The notes under the pieces are model-generated. The model made no database searches. It had not been told where the DNA came from and was given only the letters and a program-made list of their open reading frames with translations. From contig NZ_WTUX01000019.1 of assembly GCF_009882975.1 (NCBI RefSeq), forward strand, positions 427,263-491,262: 64,000 nt of DNA. The letters run 5' to 3'. Made by a program: the position numbers and the translations under genes. The DNA is from Maritimibacter harenae. Lineage in GTDB: Bacteria; Pseudomonadota; Alphaproteobacteria; Rhodobacterales; Rhodobacteraceae. Below, piece after piece: positions 25,506 through 34,254 of the stretch. Every line of letters begins with the position of its first letter. Position 1 is the first letter of the stretch.

Positions 25506-26912
25506 ATGACCCGCACGGTGGAATTGCCCCTTTGGGCCCTGATCCTGATCCTCGCCTTCGCGGCCGTCACGTTCGCGTCCCACTTCCTGTTTCCGTCCGT
25601 GCGCTGGTTCATCCGGCGGCGGATGGAGCGCGCGGTGGCGCGGCTGAACACGCGGCTGACCCGCCCGATCGAGCCGTTCAAGATCGCGCGCCGCTACGAC
25701 ATGATCCAGCGGCTGATCTACGACCCGGAGGTCTCGCGGGCGATCCAGCAGCACGCCCGGGAGGAGGGGGTGCCCGAGCAGGTGGGCTTCGAACAGGCCC
25801 GCCGCTATGCGCGCGAGATCGTTCCGCGCTTCTCGGCCTTCCTCTACTTCGGCTTCGCGATCCGCGTGGCGCGGTTCATCTCCAAGGCGTTCTACCGGGT
25901 CCGGATCGACCAGATCGACGCGGAGGTGATCGAGGGGATCGACCCGGAGGCCACTGTGGTCTTCGTCATGAACCACCGGTCGAACATGGATTACGTGCTC
26001 GTCACCTGGCTCGCCGGGAAACGCTCGCACCTGTCCTATGCCGTGGGCGAATGGGCGCGGGTCTGGCCGTTTTCCGGCCTGATCCGGGCGATGGGCGCCT
26101 ATTTCATCCGGCGCAAGAGCCGCAACGCGCTCTACCGCAAGGTGCTGGCGCAATACATCCGCATGTCGGTCGAGAGCGGCACGACGCAGGGCATGTTTCC
26201 GGAGGGCGGGCTGAGCCTGACCGGCGCGGTGGGTGAGCCAAAGCTGGGCCTGATGTCCTACATCCTCGACGGATTCGTGCCGGGCGAGTCGCGCGATGTG
26301 GTCTTCGTGCCGGTGGCGATCAATTACGACCGGGTGATCGAGGACCGGATGCTGCTCGCGGCCGGGAAGACGGGCGTGCGGCGGTTCCGGCTGCGCATCT
26401 TCGACATCCTGCGCCACGTGATCGCCCACCTGTTCCTGCGCATCACCGGCCGTTTCCGCCGCTTCGGCTATGCCAGCGTGAGCGTGGGCGAGCCGCTGTC
26501 GCTGACCGGCTTCCTGGGCGATCACCCGATGCTGGGCGAGCGCACGACGATGCAGCTCGCCCGCCGGGTGATGGCGCGCATCCGGGCCGTGGTGCCGGTG
26601 CTGCCGGTGCCGGTGGTGGCGGCGGTCTTCACCCGCGAGGACAACCTGACCCGGGCCGAGGTGGGCGAGCGATTCAACCGGCTGGTGCGCGGGATGCGTG
26701 AGCGCGGCGCCCAGATCCACATGCCCCGCGCCCCCGACATCGACCCGGTCGAACAGGGCCTCGAGCTCCTGCTGGTGCGACGTGTCATCGAGGAGCGCGA
26801 CGGGCGGTGCCACGTGAACCCGGATGAGCGTCACGTGCTGGAGTATTACGCGCGTTCCATCGGCCATCTGTGCCCCGGCCTGTCGATCCCGGAGAAATCC
26901 GACACGACATAA
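25506..26912 (+). CDS. PlsB-like glycerol-3-phosphate acyltransferase
   Basis: 468 aa. One membrane helix at residues ~8-28, then an acyltransferase domain with block I N-H-R-S-N-M-D-Y (the catalytic H-x-x-x-x-D) near residue 160 and block III F-P-E-G-G near residue 230. These are the PlsB/PlsC-type motifs; length and layout fit a PlsB-like enzyme that acylates glycerol-3-phosphate in the inner membrane. Start at 25506 from domain length (the frame opens at 25317). Upstream of ccr on the same strand with 113 bp between. Confidence 0.85.
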   Translation: MTRTVELPLWALILILAFAAVTFASHFLFPSVRWFIRRRMERAVARLNTRLTRPIEPFKIARRYDMIQRLIYDPEVSRAIQQHAREEGVPEQVGFEQARRYAREIVPRFSAFLYFGFAIRVARFISKAFYRVRIDQIDAEVIEGIDPEATVVFVMNHRSNMDYVLVTWLAGKRSHLSYAVGEWARVWPFSGLIRAMGAYFIRRKSRNALYRKVLAQYIRMSVESGTTQGMFPEGGLSLTGAVGEPKLGLMSYILDGFVPGESRDVVFVPVAINYDRVIEDRMLLAAGKTGVRRFRLRIFDILRHVIAHLFLRITGRFRRFGYASVSVGEPLSLTGFLGDHPMLGERTTMQLARRVMARIRAVVPVLPVPVVAAVFTREDNLTRAEVGERFNRLVRGMRERGAQIHMPRAPDIDPVEQGLELLLVRRVIEERDGRCHVNPDERHVLEYYARSIGHLCPGLSIPEKSDTT

Positions 26913-26937
26913 AATTACAAAACTCGACCAATCACGG

Positions 26938-26966
26938 TTGCAATGTTACCCTTCCATCCGTAATGC
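26938..26966 (+). promoter_or_regulatory. Probable promoter of ccr
   Basis: -35 TTGCAA (26938-26943), 17-bp spacer, -10 TAATGC (26961-26966), about 60 bp before the ccr start. The -35 region (TTGCAATGTTACC) resembles that of ecm (TTGCGTAATATTA), compatible with a shared regulator. Confidence 0.5.
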
Positions 26967-27025
26967 TGCATCAGCACCCGCGATTCTGCATCGCGGCAAG
27001 AAGTGGTTTATGGAAGGAGGCCGAC

Positions 27026-28309
27026 ATGGCTCTCGACGACGCGCCCGCCATCGCTGCCTACGAGGCGGAGGAAAAAGACCTCTACGAGATCGGGGAGATC
27101 CCCCCGATGGGCTACGTGCCGAAACAGATGTACGCCTGGGCGATCCGGCGCGAGCGTCACGGCGAGCCCGACAAGTCCTTCGAGGTCGAGGTGGTGGACA
27201 CGCCCGCGCTCGACAGCCACGAGGTGCTGGTGCTCGTGATGGCCGCCGGCGTGAACTACAACGGCGTCTGGGCGGGCCTGGGCGTGCCGATCTCGCCCTT
27301 CGACGGCCACGGCGCCGATTACCACATCGCGGGCTCCGACGCCTCGGGCATCGTCTGGGCCGTGGGCGACAAGGTGAAGCGCTGGAAGGTGGGCGACGAG
27401 GTCGTGATCCACTGCAACCAGGACGATGGCGACGACGAGGAATGCAACGGCGGCGACCCGATGTTCTCGCCCTCCCAGCGGATCTGGGGCTACGAGACGC
27501 CGGACGGCTCCTTCGCGCAGTTCACGCGGGTGCAGGCCCAGCAGCTCATGCCGCGCCCCAAGCACCTGAGCTGGGAGGAAAGCGCGTGCTACACGCTGAC
27601 GCTCGCCACCGCCTACCGGATGCTCTTCGGGCACCACCCGCATGAGCTTAAGCCCGGCCAGAACGTGCTGGTCTGGGGCGCCTCGGGCGGGCTGGGGTCC
27701 TTCGCGATCCAGCTCATCAACACCGCGGGGGCCAACGCGATCGGCGTGATCTCGGAAGAGGACAAGCGCGAGTTCGTGATGAGCCTGGGCGCGAAAGGCG
27801 TCATCAACCGCAAGGATTTCAATTGCTGGGGGCAGCTGCCCACGGTGAACACGCCGGAATACAAGGAGTGGTTCGGCGAGGTCCGCAAGTTCGGCAAGGC
27901 GATCTGGGACATCACCGGCAAGGGCAACAACGTCGACATGGTGTTCGAACACCCCGGCGAGGCGACCTTCCCGGTCTCGACCTTCGTCGTGAAGAAGGGC
28001 GGCATGGTCGTGATCTGCGCCGGCACCACCGGTTACAACCTGACGATGGACGCGCGTTACGTCTGGATGCACCAGAAGCGCATCCAGGGCTCGCACTTCG
28101 CCCATCTCAAGCAGGCGGCCGCGGCCAACAAGCTGATGGTCGAGCGCCGGATCGACCCCTGCATGTCCGAGGTCTTCCCCTGGGAGGAAATCCCCGCGGC
28201 GCACATGAAGATGCTGCGCAACGAACACAAGCCGGGCAACATGGCGGTGCTGGTGCAATCGCCGCGCACCGGTCTGCGCACGCTCGAGGATGTGCTCGAG
28301 GCGCGCTGA
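27026..28309 (+). CDS. ccr: Crotonyl-CoA carboxylase/reductase
   Basis: Key enzyme of the ethylmalonyl-CoA pathway: reductive carboxylation of crotonyl-CoA with NADPH and CO2 to ethylmalonyl-CoA. 427 aa, the family length, MDR fold with V-W-G-A-S-G-G-L-G-S-F as the NADPH loop near residue 222. Active-site blocks recognisable include the A-G-V-N-Y-N-G-V-W segment and F-E-H-P-G-E-A-T-F, the latter carrying the His/Glu environment of the CO2 site. Start at 27026 has AAGGAGG at ideal distance. Terminator follows. Confidence 0.96.
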   Translation: MALDDAPAIAAYEAEEKDLYEIGEIPPMGYVPKQMYAWAIRRERHGEPDKSFEVEVVDTPALDSHEVLVLVMAAGVNYNGVWAGLGVPISPFDGHGADYHIAGSDASGIVWAVGDKVKRWKVGDEVVIHCNQDDGDDEECNGGDPMFSPSQRIWGYETPDGSFAQFTRVQAQQLMPRPKHLSWEESACYTLTLATAYRMLFGHHPHELKPGQNVLVWGASGGLGSFAIQLINTAGANAIGVISEEDKREFVMSLGAKGVINRKDFNCWGQLPTVNTPEYKEWFGEVRKFGKAIWDITGKGNNVDMVFEHPGEATFPVSTFVVKKGGMVVICAGTTGYNLTMDARYVWMHQKRIQGSHFAHLKQAAAANKLMVERRIDPCMSEVFPWEEIPAAHMKMLRNEHKPGNMAVLVQSPRTGLRTLEDVLEAR

Positions 28310-28330
28310 CGGGATTTACGTGACGTGGAG

Positions 28331-28359
28331 AGGCCCCGCCGGTTCGGCGGGGCCTTTTT
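28331..28359 (+). terminator. Terminator of ccr
   Basis: AGGCCCCGCC-GGTT-CGGCGGGGCCT, a near-perfect 11-bp stem with a short loop, followed by TTTTT, 21 bp after the ccr stop. Confidence 0.9.
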
Positions 28360-28424
28360 CGTGCGCGGGCAGGGCCCGCGCGCAGGACTTGCGCCGTCCT
28401 GCCTGCGGCCGGACAGCGCGGGGA

Positions 28425-28477
28425 CGAGGGGGCTCTGCCCCCTCGCGCTCCCCCGAGGTATTTATGAAACGAAGAAG
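28425..28477 (+). repeat. Dispersed intergenic element, copy 2
   Basis: CGAGGGGG-CTCTG-CCCCCTCG hairpin (8-bp perfect stem) followed by CGCTCCCCCGAGGTATTT and ATGAAACGAAGAAG. Same make-up as the element at 21194-21260 on the other strand. It lies right behind the stop codon of the HbpS-like gene and may serve as its terminator. Confidence 0.5.
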
Positions 28478-28478
28478 A

Positions 28479-28925
28479 TCAGGTTTGCGCGGGCTTGAGG
28501 CCCGCTGCCTCGATCCCCGCGACGGCGGCGCGGTCATCCTGGTCGCCCGTGTCACCCGAGACGCCGACCGCGCCCATCACCTGGTCGTCATCCCCCAGGA
28601 TCAGCGCGCCGCCCGGCTGGGCCGCGAAGGCACCGGAGGTGGCGGTCGAGATCGCGGCGGAGAAACCGGGGTTGTCCTTGAACATGGTGAAGAGCTGGGC
28701 CGAGGGCACGCCCATGCCCGCCGCGCCCGCGCCCTTGGCGCCTGCCACCGCGAGCCGGGCGGGGCCCGCGCCGTCCTGGCGGCAGGCCATCACGACGTTG
28801 CCGCCGGCGTCGTAGATCACGGCCGCCAGCGGGGCGAGCCCGTTGTCGGAGCCGAAGGCGAAGACGCCCGCGGCGATCGCCTGGGCCTGCGAGAGGGTGA
28901 GCGAAGAGGGGACGGAATAGGGCAT
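28479..28925 (-). CDS. HbpS/GlcG-like (DUF336) protein
   Basis: 148 aa, alanine- and glycine-rich, of the GlcG/HbpS/PduO C-terminal fold: L-T-L-S-Q-A-Q-A-I-A-A-G near the start, A-A-V-I-Y-D-A-G-G-N-V-V in the middle and P-G-G-A-L-I-L-G-D-D-D-Q-V-M-G-A-V-G-V-S-G toward the end, which are the family hallmarks. Relatives bind heme or cobalamin-related molecules or act in glycolate metabolism; no specific role can be assigned. The long open frame upstream on this strand is antisense to the helicase and is not used. Confidence 0.85.
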   Translation of the reverse strand: MPYSVPSSLTLSQAQAIAAGVFAFGSDNGLAPLAAVIYDAGGNVVMACRQDGAGPARLAVAGAKGAGAAGMGVPSAQLFTMFKDNPGFSAAISTATSGAFAAQPGGALILGDDDQVMGAVGVSGDTGDQDDRAAVAGIEAAGLKPAQT

Positions 28926-29036
28926 GTCGGCTCCTGTCGTTGGGTCGTCCCGAGCGTCGCAGATTGTCGCGACCGGGGGAAGGCCCGCGGGCCGAACCTG
29001 CTGGCGTGTCGGCCCGGCGCGGGATAGGGTCGCCGC

Positions 29037-30569
29037 ATGGCTCTTCCCGCACTTCAACTGTCCGACGACCAGGCCGAGGCCCATGACCGCGTGGCCGAGC
29101 TGCTGCGTGCGGCCGGGGTGGATATCGACGAGGGGCACCTGACCCCGCTCGCCGAGGGGAAGTCCAAGGTCATGGCGGTGATCGGCAAGGCGGGCTCCGG
29201 CAAGACGCTGCTCCTGGCCCAGCTCTACGAGGCGTTGGAAGAGGCCGGGGTCGAGATCGTGTCGGGCGACTGGGAGGGTAGGCGGCGCAAGGACAAGCGT
29301 ACGCTGGCGATCCTTGCCCCCACCAACAAGGCGGCGAGCGTTCTGCGCCGCCGGGGCGTGCCGGCGACCACGATCCACCGCATTCTCTATACCCCGGTCT
29401 ACGACCCGGAATACGAGCAGATCGCGGAGTGGCTCGCAGGCCAGGCCGATCGGCCCGAGATCGAAGCGCTGAGCGATGCGGCGCTGGACCGCGCCTATGC
29501 CTTCTACCAGGCGCAGAAATCCATCCCCGGCGCGCTGGCGGCGGCCGGTCTGCGGGGCTCGGATTTCATCACAGGCTGGAAACGGCGCGAGGATCCGCTG
29601 GACATCGGGTTCATCGACGAAAGCTCGATGCTCGACGAGAAGCAGTTCGAGGATCTGAAGGAGATCTTCCCGACGCTGGTCCTGTTCGGCGACCCCGCGC
29701 AGCTCGCCCCTGTGGGGCAGTCGGGCGAGATGGTGTTCGACCGTCTGCCGAAACCTGCCGTGATGTCCTTGAGCCGGGTGCACAGACAGGACGATGACAA
29801 CCTCATCCTCGATCTCGCCCATGCTTTGGGCGATGAAAATGTTGATTTTCCGACATTCGAGCGACTGGTCGAAGAGGCCGCGCGCAAGGACGACCGGGTG
29901 GTGATCGCGCCGCAGGTCAATTCCGACATGATGGCGCGCTCGCCGGTGCTGGTCTGGCGCAACAAGACGCGGATCCGGCTGATCCACGCCTTCCGGGCCG
30001 CACACGGTGCACCGGGGGACCGGCTGATGTCGGGCGAGCCGCTCATCTGCGACGGGATCGAGCTTCCGCTCAAGCACCGCAAGAAGCGCATCGACCTGGA
30101 AGCACGGGGCCTCATCAAGGGGGCGCAGGTGGTCTTCCGGGCCGAGGGCAAGAAGCCCGGCTTTTCCCGCGTCCACGTCGTGGGGGCGGAGGATCCGAAC
30201 ATCTCGGTCGCTTCGATCGTGAAGATCGAGATGCCGGACGAGGAAGAGCCGTTCATCCCCTTCGCCGCCACGATGGGGGCCGCGTTCCTGCACGGGGCGG
30301 CGGTCACGATCCACAAGGCGCAGGGCTCGCAATGGCGCGATGTGCAGGTCTTCGCCCCGGACCTGTCGGCGGCGGCCTACATGGGCCGGAGCGAGGCGGG
30401 GGTGCCGCTGTGGAAGCGGCTGGCCTATGTCGCGATCACGCGGGCCGAGGAGCGGCTTTTCTGGTGCACGCGCTACGCGCTGGCGCGGCCCAAGACGCGG
30501 CTGGGCATCTCCGACCTGCCGGAGCCGGTTGCGAAGCTGAAACTGGAGGCGGAGAAGGCCGATGAGTAG
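29037..30569 (+). CDS. RecD-like superfamily 1 DNA helicase
   Basis: 510 aa. Walker A V-I-G-K-A-G-S-G-K-T near residue 50, D-E-S-S-M Walker B, F-G-D-P-A-Q-L-A-P-V motif III, and at the C terminus T-I-H-K-A-Q-G-S-Q-W and Y-V-A-I-T-R-A-E-E-R-L (UvrD_C_2). This is the exonuclease V alpha/RecD2-type layout but short, without the long N-terminal region of RecD2. Probably a 5'-3' helicase in repair. No LexA box seen upstream. Overlaps the following SDR gene by 8 bp. Confidence 0.88.
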   Translation: MALPALQLSDDQAEAHDRVAELLRAAGVDIDEGHLTPLAEGKSKVMAVIGKAGSGKTLLLAQLYEALEEAGVEIVSGDWEGRRRKDKRTLAILAPTNKAASVLRRRGVPATTIHRILYTPVYDPEYEQIAEWLAGQADRPEIEALSDAALDRAYAFYQAQKSIPGALAAAGLRGSDFITGWKRREDPLDIGFIDESSMLDEKQFEDLKEIFPTLVLFGDPAQLAPVGQSGEMVFDRLPKPAVMSLSRVHRQDDDNLILDLAHALGDENVDFPTFERLVEEAARKDDRVVIAPQVNSDMMARSPVLVWRNKTRIRLIHAFRAAHGAPGDRLMSGEPLICDGIELPLKHRKKRIDLEARGLIKGAQVVFRAEGKKPGFSRVHVVGAEDPNISVASIVKIEMPDEEEPFIPFAATMGAAFLHGAAVTIHKAQGSQWRDVQVFAPDLSAAAYMGRSEAGVPLWKRLAYVAITRAEERLFWCTRYALARPKTRLGISDLPEPVAKLKLEAEKADE

Positions 30570-31290
30570 CATCCTGATCACCGGCGCCTCGGGCGGCATC
30601 GGGCGCGCCTGTGCCCAAGCGTTCCTGGACGCGGGTTGGACCGTGGGGCTCTTCGCGCGGCGCGCGGGCGCGCTTGAAGAGGTCGCGGCGGGGCGGGAGA
30701 ACGCGCTGGTCCTGCCGGGCGACGTGACCGACCCGGGGGCGGTCGAGGGGGCCGTCGCGCAGGTCGCCGAGGCGGCCGGGCGGCTCGACGTGCTCTTCAA
30801 CAACGCGGGGATCTTCACGCCCGCCGCCCCGATCGACGAGATTTCGCTGGAGGACTGGCACCGGGCGCGGGCCGTGAACCTCGACGGCATGTTCTATGCC
30901 GCGCGCGCGGCCTTCGGGCAGATGCGGCGCCAGGATCCGCAGGGCGGGCGGATCATCAACAACGGCTCGATCTCGGCCCATGTGCCGCGAGAGGGGTCGG
31001 CAACCTACACCACCACCAAGCACGCGGTCACCGGGCTGACACGGACTTTGAGCCTGGACGGCCGGCCCTTCGACATCGCCTGCGGACAGATCGACATCGG
31101 CAACGCGCGCACCGAGCTTCTCGACGGAATAATCGAGAAGGCCCGCGCCGCCGGAGAGGCGCCGCCGCCCTCGATGGACGTGGGGCTCGTGGCGGACGCG
31201 GTGATGAACATGGCGACCCTGCCGCCGGAGGCCAACGTCCAGTTCATGACGATCATGGCGACCAAGATGCCCTTCATCGGGCGCGGCTAG
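30562..31290 (+). CDS. Short-chain dehydrogenase/reductase
   Basis: 242-aa SDR. Cofactor loop T-G-A-S-G-G-I-G-R at residues ~7-15, D-V-T-D, N-N-A-G near residue 80, catalytic S-I-S-A...Y-T-T-T-K (Tyr-x-x-x-Lys). Classical SDR acting on an unknown alcohol or ketone with NAD(P). The 8-bp overlap with the helicase gene is a coincidence of transcription rather than of function, as far as I can tell. Confidence 0.9.
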   Translation: MSSILITGASGGIGRACAQAFLDAGWTVGLFARRAGALEEVAAGRENALVLPGDVTDPGAVEGAVAQVAEAAGRLDVLFNNAGIFTPAAPIDEISLEDWHRARAVNLDGMFYAARAAFGQMRRQDPQGGRIINNGSISAHVPREGSATYTTTKHAVTGLTRTLSLDGRPFDIACGQIDIGNARTELLDGIIEKARAAGEAPPPSMDVGLVADAVMNMATLPPEANVQFMTIMATKMPFIGRG

Positions 31291-31363
31291 GCACGGGGCG
31301 ATCCCGGTTGATTTTCCCGCACGCTTGCCGCAATGACGGCGTGACGGAACAAGGGACACCCGC

Positions 31364-32155
31364 ATGACTCGCATCGACGCCAAGTTCGCCGCTCTCCGCT
31401 CCGAGGGAAAGAAAGCCTTCGTCGCCTACATCATGGCCGGGGACCCGGATGCGGCGACGTCGCTCGAGGTGATGAAGGGACTGCCGGAGGCGGGCGTGGA
31501 CATCATCGAGCTGGGCGTGCCCTTCACCGACCCGATGGCCGACGGCCCGACGATCCAGCTGGCCGGCCAGCGCGCGCTCGAGGGCGGCATGACGCTTCAG
31601 AAGACGCTCGACATGGCGGCCGAGTTCCGCAAGGGCGACGACACGACGCCGATCGTGCTGATGGGCTACTACAACCCGATCTATTCGCGCGGCGTGGACA
31701 AGTTCCTCGAGGACGCCAAGGCGGCCGGGATCGACGGTCTGATCGTGGTGGACCTGCCGCCGGAGGAGGATGACGAACTCTGCATCCCGGCGCAGAAGGC
31801 GGGGCTGAACTTCATCCGGCTCGCCACGCCCACGACGGACGACAAGCGGTTGCCCAAGGTGCTCACCAACACGTCGGGCTTCGTCTACTACGTGTCGATC
31901 ACCGGGATCACCGGCTCGGCCGAGGCGCAGGCGGGCGACGTCGCCCCCGAGGTTGAGCGGATCAAGGCGAAGACGGACCTGCCGGTCATCGTCGGCTTCG
32001 GCATCAAGACGCCGGACAGCTCCGAGGCCATCGCGAAGGTCGCGGACGGCGCCGTGGTCGGTTCGGCCATCGTGGACAGGATCGGGAAGGGCGAGGACCC
32101 GCAGGCCGTGCTCGACTTCGTGCGGGGCCTGGCGGACGGCGCGCATCGCGCCTGA
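31364..32155 (+). CDS. trpA: Tryptophan synthase alpha chain
   Basis: 263 aa, full-length TrpA: cleaves indole-3-glycerol phosphate and passes indole to TrpB. The signature [14 protein letters not shown] holds catalytic Glu (~50) and Asp (~61); G-F-G-I-K and V-V-G-S-A-I-V form the phosphate site. trpB is not in the window, so the genes are split here. RBS AAGGGAC upstream. Confidence 0.97.
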   Translation: MTRIDAKFAALRSEGKKAFVAYIMAGDPDAATSLEVMKGLPEAGVDIIELGVPFTDPMADGPTIQLAGQRALEGGMTLQKTLDMAAEFRKGDDTTPIVLMGYYNPIYSRGVDKFLEDAKAAGIDGLIVVDLPPEEDDELCIPAQKAGLNFIRLATPTTDDKRLPKVLTNTSGFVYYVSITGITGSAEAQAGDVAPEVERIKAKTDLPVIVGFGIKTPDSSEAIAKVADGAVVGSAIVDRIGKGEDPQAVLDFVRGLADGAHRA

Positions 32156-32164
32156 CGCAAGAGA

Positions 32165-32185
32165 CCGGCGCGCGTGCCGCGCCGG
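32165..32185. terminator. Hairpin between trpA and msrA
   Basis: CCGGCGCG-CGTGC-CGCGCCGG, perfect 8-bp stem, between the convergent ends of trpA (+) and msrA (-). The downstream bases (CCATCTTCATCTC) are only mildly T-rich; likely bidirectional terminator. Confidence 0.55.
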
Positions 32186-32205
32186 CCATCTTCATCTCAC
32201 TACGG

Positions 32206-32853
32206 TCAGGCGCCCGTGCCGATCGGGCAGCTGACGCCGGTGCCACCGAGCCCGCAGTACCCGTTCGGGTTCTTGTGCAGGTATTGCTGGTGGTAATCCT
32301 CGGCCCAGTAGAACGGCCCCGCCGGCTCGATCTCGGTCGTGATCTGGCCGTAGCCTGCCTTGGAGAGGCGCGGCTGGAATGCCTCGCGCGAGGCGCGGGC
32401 GGCGGCGAGCTGTTCGTCGGTCGTGGCGTAGATCGCCGAGCGGTACTGCGTGCCCCGGTCGTTGCCCTGGCGCATGCCCTGCGTCGGGTCATGGCCTTCC
32501 CAGAACACCCGCAGAAGCTCGTCGTAGCTCACAACCTCGGGGTCATAGGTCACGCGGACCGCCTCGGCATGACCGGTGCGCCCGGTGCAGACCTCTTCGT
32601 AGGTCGGGTTCGGGGTGAAGCCGCCGGCATTGCCCACCATCGTCATCCAGACGCCGGGCACCTGCCAGAACTGGCGTTCCACGCCCCAGTAGCAGCCCAT
32701 CGCGAAGATCGCGACCTCCATGCCCTCGGGCACCTCGGTGGTCAGCGGGCGGTCGAACACCGCGTGATGGCTGGCCGTCGGGATCGGCCGGTCCCGTCCC
32801 GGCAGCGCCACTTCGGCGGTGACCATTTCGGGCTCTTTCAGAAATCCAAACAT
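32206..32853 (-). CDS. msrA: Peptide methionine-S-sulfoxide reductase MsrA
   Basis: 215 aa. Repairs oxidised methionine (S-sulfoxide). The active site F-A-M-G-C-Y-W-G is near residue 53 (Cys plus the F/Y-W pair), followed by T-G-H-A-E-A-V and the D-Y-H-Q-Q-Y-L motif; a resolving Cys sits near the C terminus (Y-C-G-L-G-G). Thirty-four bp downstream of the MFS gene on the same strand. Confidence 0.96.
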   Translation of the reverse strand: MFGFLKEPEMVTAEVALPGRDRPIPTASHHAVFDRPLTTEVPEGMEVAIFAMGCYWGVERQFWQVPGVWMTMVGNAGGFTPNPTYEEVCTGRTGHAEAVRVTYDPEVVSYDELLRVFWEGHDPTQGMRQGNDRGTQYRSAIYATTDEQLAAARASREAFQPRLSKAGYGQITTEIEPAGPFYWAEDYHQQYLHKNPNGYCGLGGTGVSCPIGTGA

Positions 32854-32887
32854 GCGCGTCCTCCTTTGGGGCCAATATAGGCGCGGA

Positions 32888-34123
32888 TCATTCGGCGGGC
32901 GAGGCGAGGGGCCGGGACAACACGGTCTCGTGACCCTTGTCCGGGTGCCGCGGGATCAGGAACGCCAGCATGAGCGAGGCCGCCGCCATCCCCGCCGCGA
33001 GCGCGAAGACGCCGCCGGGCGATTGCACCCAGATGTAGCCCAGAAGCGCGGGCAGGAACACCGCCGCGATGTGGTTGATGGTGAAGGCCACGGCGGCGGT
33101 CGGCGCGATGTCCGGCACGTCGGCGATCTTCTGGAAGTAGGTCTTCATCGCGAAGGCCAGCGAGAAGAACAGGTGGTCGATGACGTAGAGCGCGCCGGCC
33201 AGCACCACGCCCCAACCGAAGTAGTAGATCCCGCCATAGGCCAGGAACACGACGATCAGCCCGCCGTATTCGAAGATCAGCGCCCGGCGTTCGCCCCAGC
33301 GTGCCACCGCCCTGCCCATAAGAGGCGCGAACAGCATGTTGGCGACGAAGTTGATGATGAAGAGCGCCGTGACCTCGTGCACCTCGAAGCCGAAGCGCTC
33401 GACCATCATGAAGGCCGCGAAGACGACGAAGATCTGGCGCCGCGCGCCCGACATGGCCTGCAGCGCATAGTAGAGCCAGTACCGCCGGCGCAGGACGAAG
33501 GTCTTGAGCTGGGGCTCGGGGCTTTCGAATTGCGGAAAGACGATCAGCGCGCCGAGCGCCAGCGCGGTCGCGATCCCGCCCGCCGTCAGGTAGACGAAAT
33601 TGTAGCTCAGGTCGAAGGTTTTCCAGGTCACGACCAGCAGCCCGTAGGAGGCCAGGGACGCGGCCGAGGCGATGGCCACGAGCCAGCCCAGGACCTGCGG
33701 CGCGCGATCGCGCGGGATCCATTGGAGCTGGAGCGACTGGTTCACCGTCTCGTAGTAGTGAAAGCCGATCGAGGACAGCATGGTGATCGTGAGGATGCCG
33801 CCCAACGAGGGGAACCAGGCCGTCACGGCCGTCGCCATGCCGAGCATCAGGAGCGCCACGAGCCCCAGCACCTGTTCGCGGATGAACATGATCAGGGCGA
33901 TGACCCCGATGGCGAGAAAGCCGGGAATCTCCCGCACGGAGTGGAGCCAGCCGATCTCGACCCCGGTGAAGCCCGCCACCTCGATGACGAAGTTGTTGAG
34001 AAGCGCGTTCCACGTCGCGAAAGCGATCGGCATCGCGGCGGCGGTGACCACCAGGAGCGCGATCGGCTGACGCCAGCGGGGCAGGGCCCGGGCATCCGCG
34101 AGACTGACCTTGTGAAACTTCAT
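32888..34123 (-). CDS. Major facilitator superfamily transporter
   Basis: 411 aa with 12 predicted membrane helices in two halves separated by a loop around residue 200 ([15 protein letters not shown]). Substrate unknown. Start at 34123 has GGAAGG 5 bp upstream; the longer open frame to 34249 is not used. Divergent from the YeeE/YedE gene, and probably cotranscribed with msrA. An FNR-type box lies in the 131-bp gap between the divergent starts. Confidence 0.85.
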   Translation of the reverse strand: MKFHKVSLADARALPRWRQPIALLVVTAAAMPIAFATWNALLNNFVIEVAGFTGVEIGWLHSVREIPGFLAIGVIALIMFIREQVLGLVALLMLGMATAVTAWFPSLGGILTITMLSSIGFHYYETVNQSLQLQWIPRDRAPQVLGWLVAIASAASLASYGLLVVTWKTFDLSYNFVYLTAGGIATALALGALIVFPQFESPEPQLKTFVLRRRYWLYYALQAMSGARRQIFVVFAAFMMVERFGFEVHEVTALFIINFVANMLFAPLMGRAVARWGERRALIFEYGGLIVVFLAYGGIYYFGWGVVLAGALYVIDHLFFSLAFAMKTYFQKIADVPDIAPTAAVAFTINHIAAVFLPALLGYIWVQSPGGVFALAAGMAAASLMLAFLIPRHPDKGHETVLSRPLASPAE

Positions 34124-34189
34124 GGCCTTCCATACGCCCGGCCGCGCGGTGAGGCGAGCGGAAAACATATGCAAGGATTCACATGTGAC

Positions 34190-34203
34190 CTGATCCAAAT
34201 CAA
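34190..34203. promoter_or_regulatory. FNR/FnrL-type box
   Basis: CTGAT-CCAA-ATCAA matches the FNR/FnrL consensus TTGAT-N4-ATCAA at 9 of 10 positions. It lies 51 bp before the YeeE/YedE start and 66 bp from the MFS start, spacing suited to oxygen-responsive activation of either. CRP-family relatives (Dnr, CRP) bind similar sites. Confidence 0.6.
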
Positions 34204-34254
34204 GGACGCGGGCCGCGGGCTGGGCCAGACCGGCGCACGAAAGGATCATGCGTC

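Noticed and set aside
28926-30890. 803-codon minus-strand open frame running through the HbpS-like gene
   Set aside because: Only the last 148 codons (28479-28925) resemble a family; the remainder is antisense to the helicase and SDR genes.
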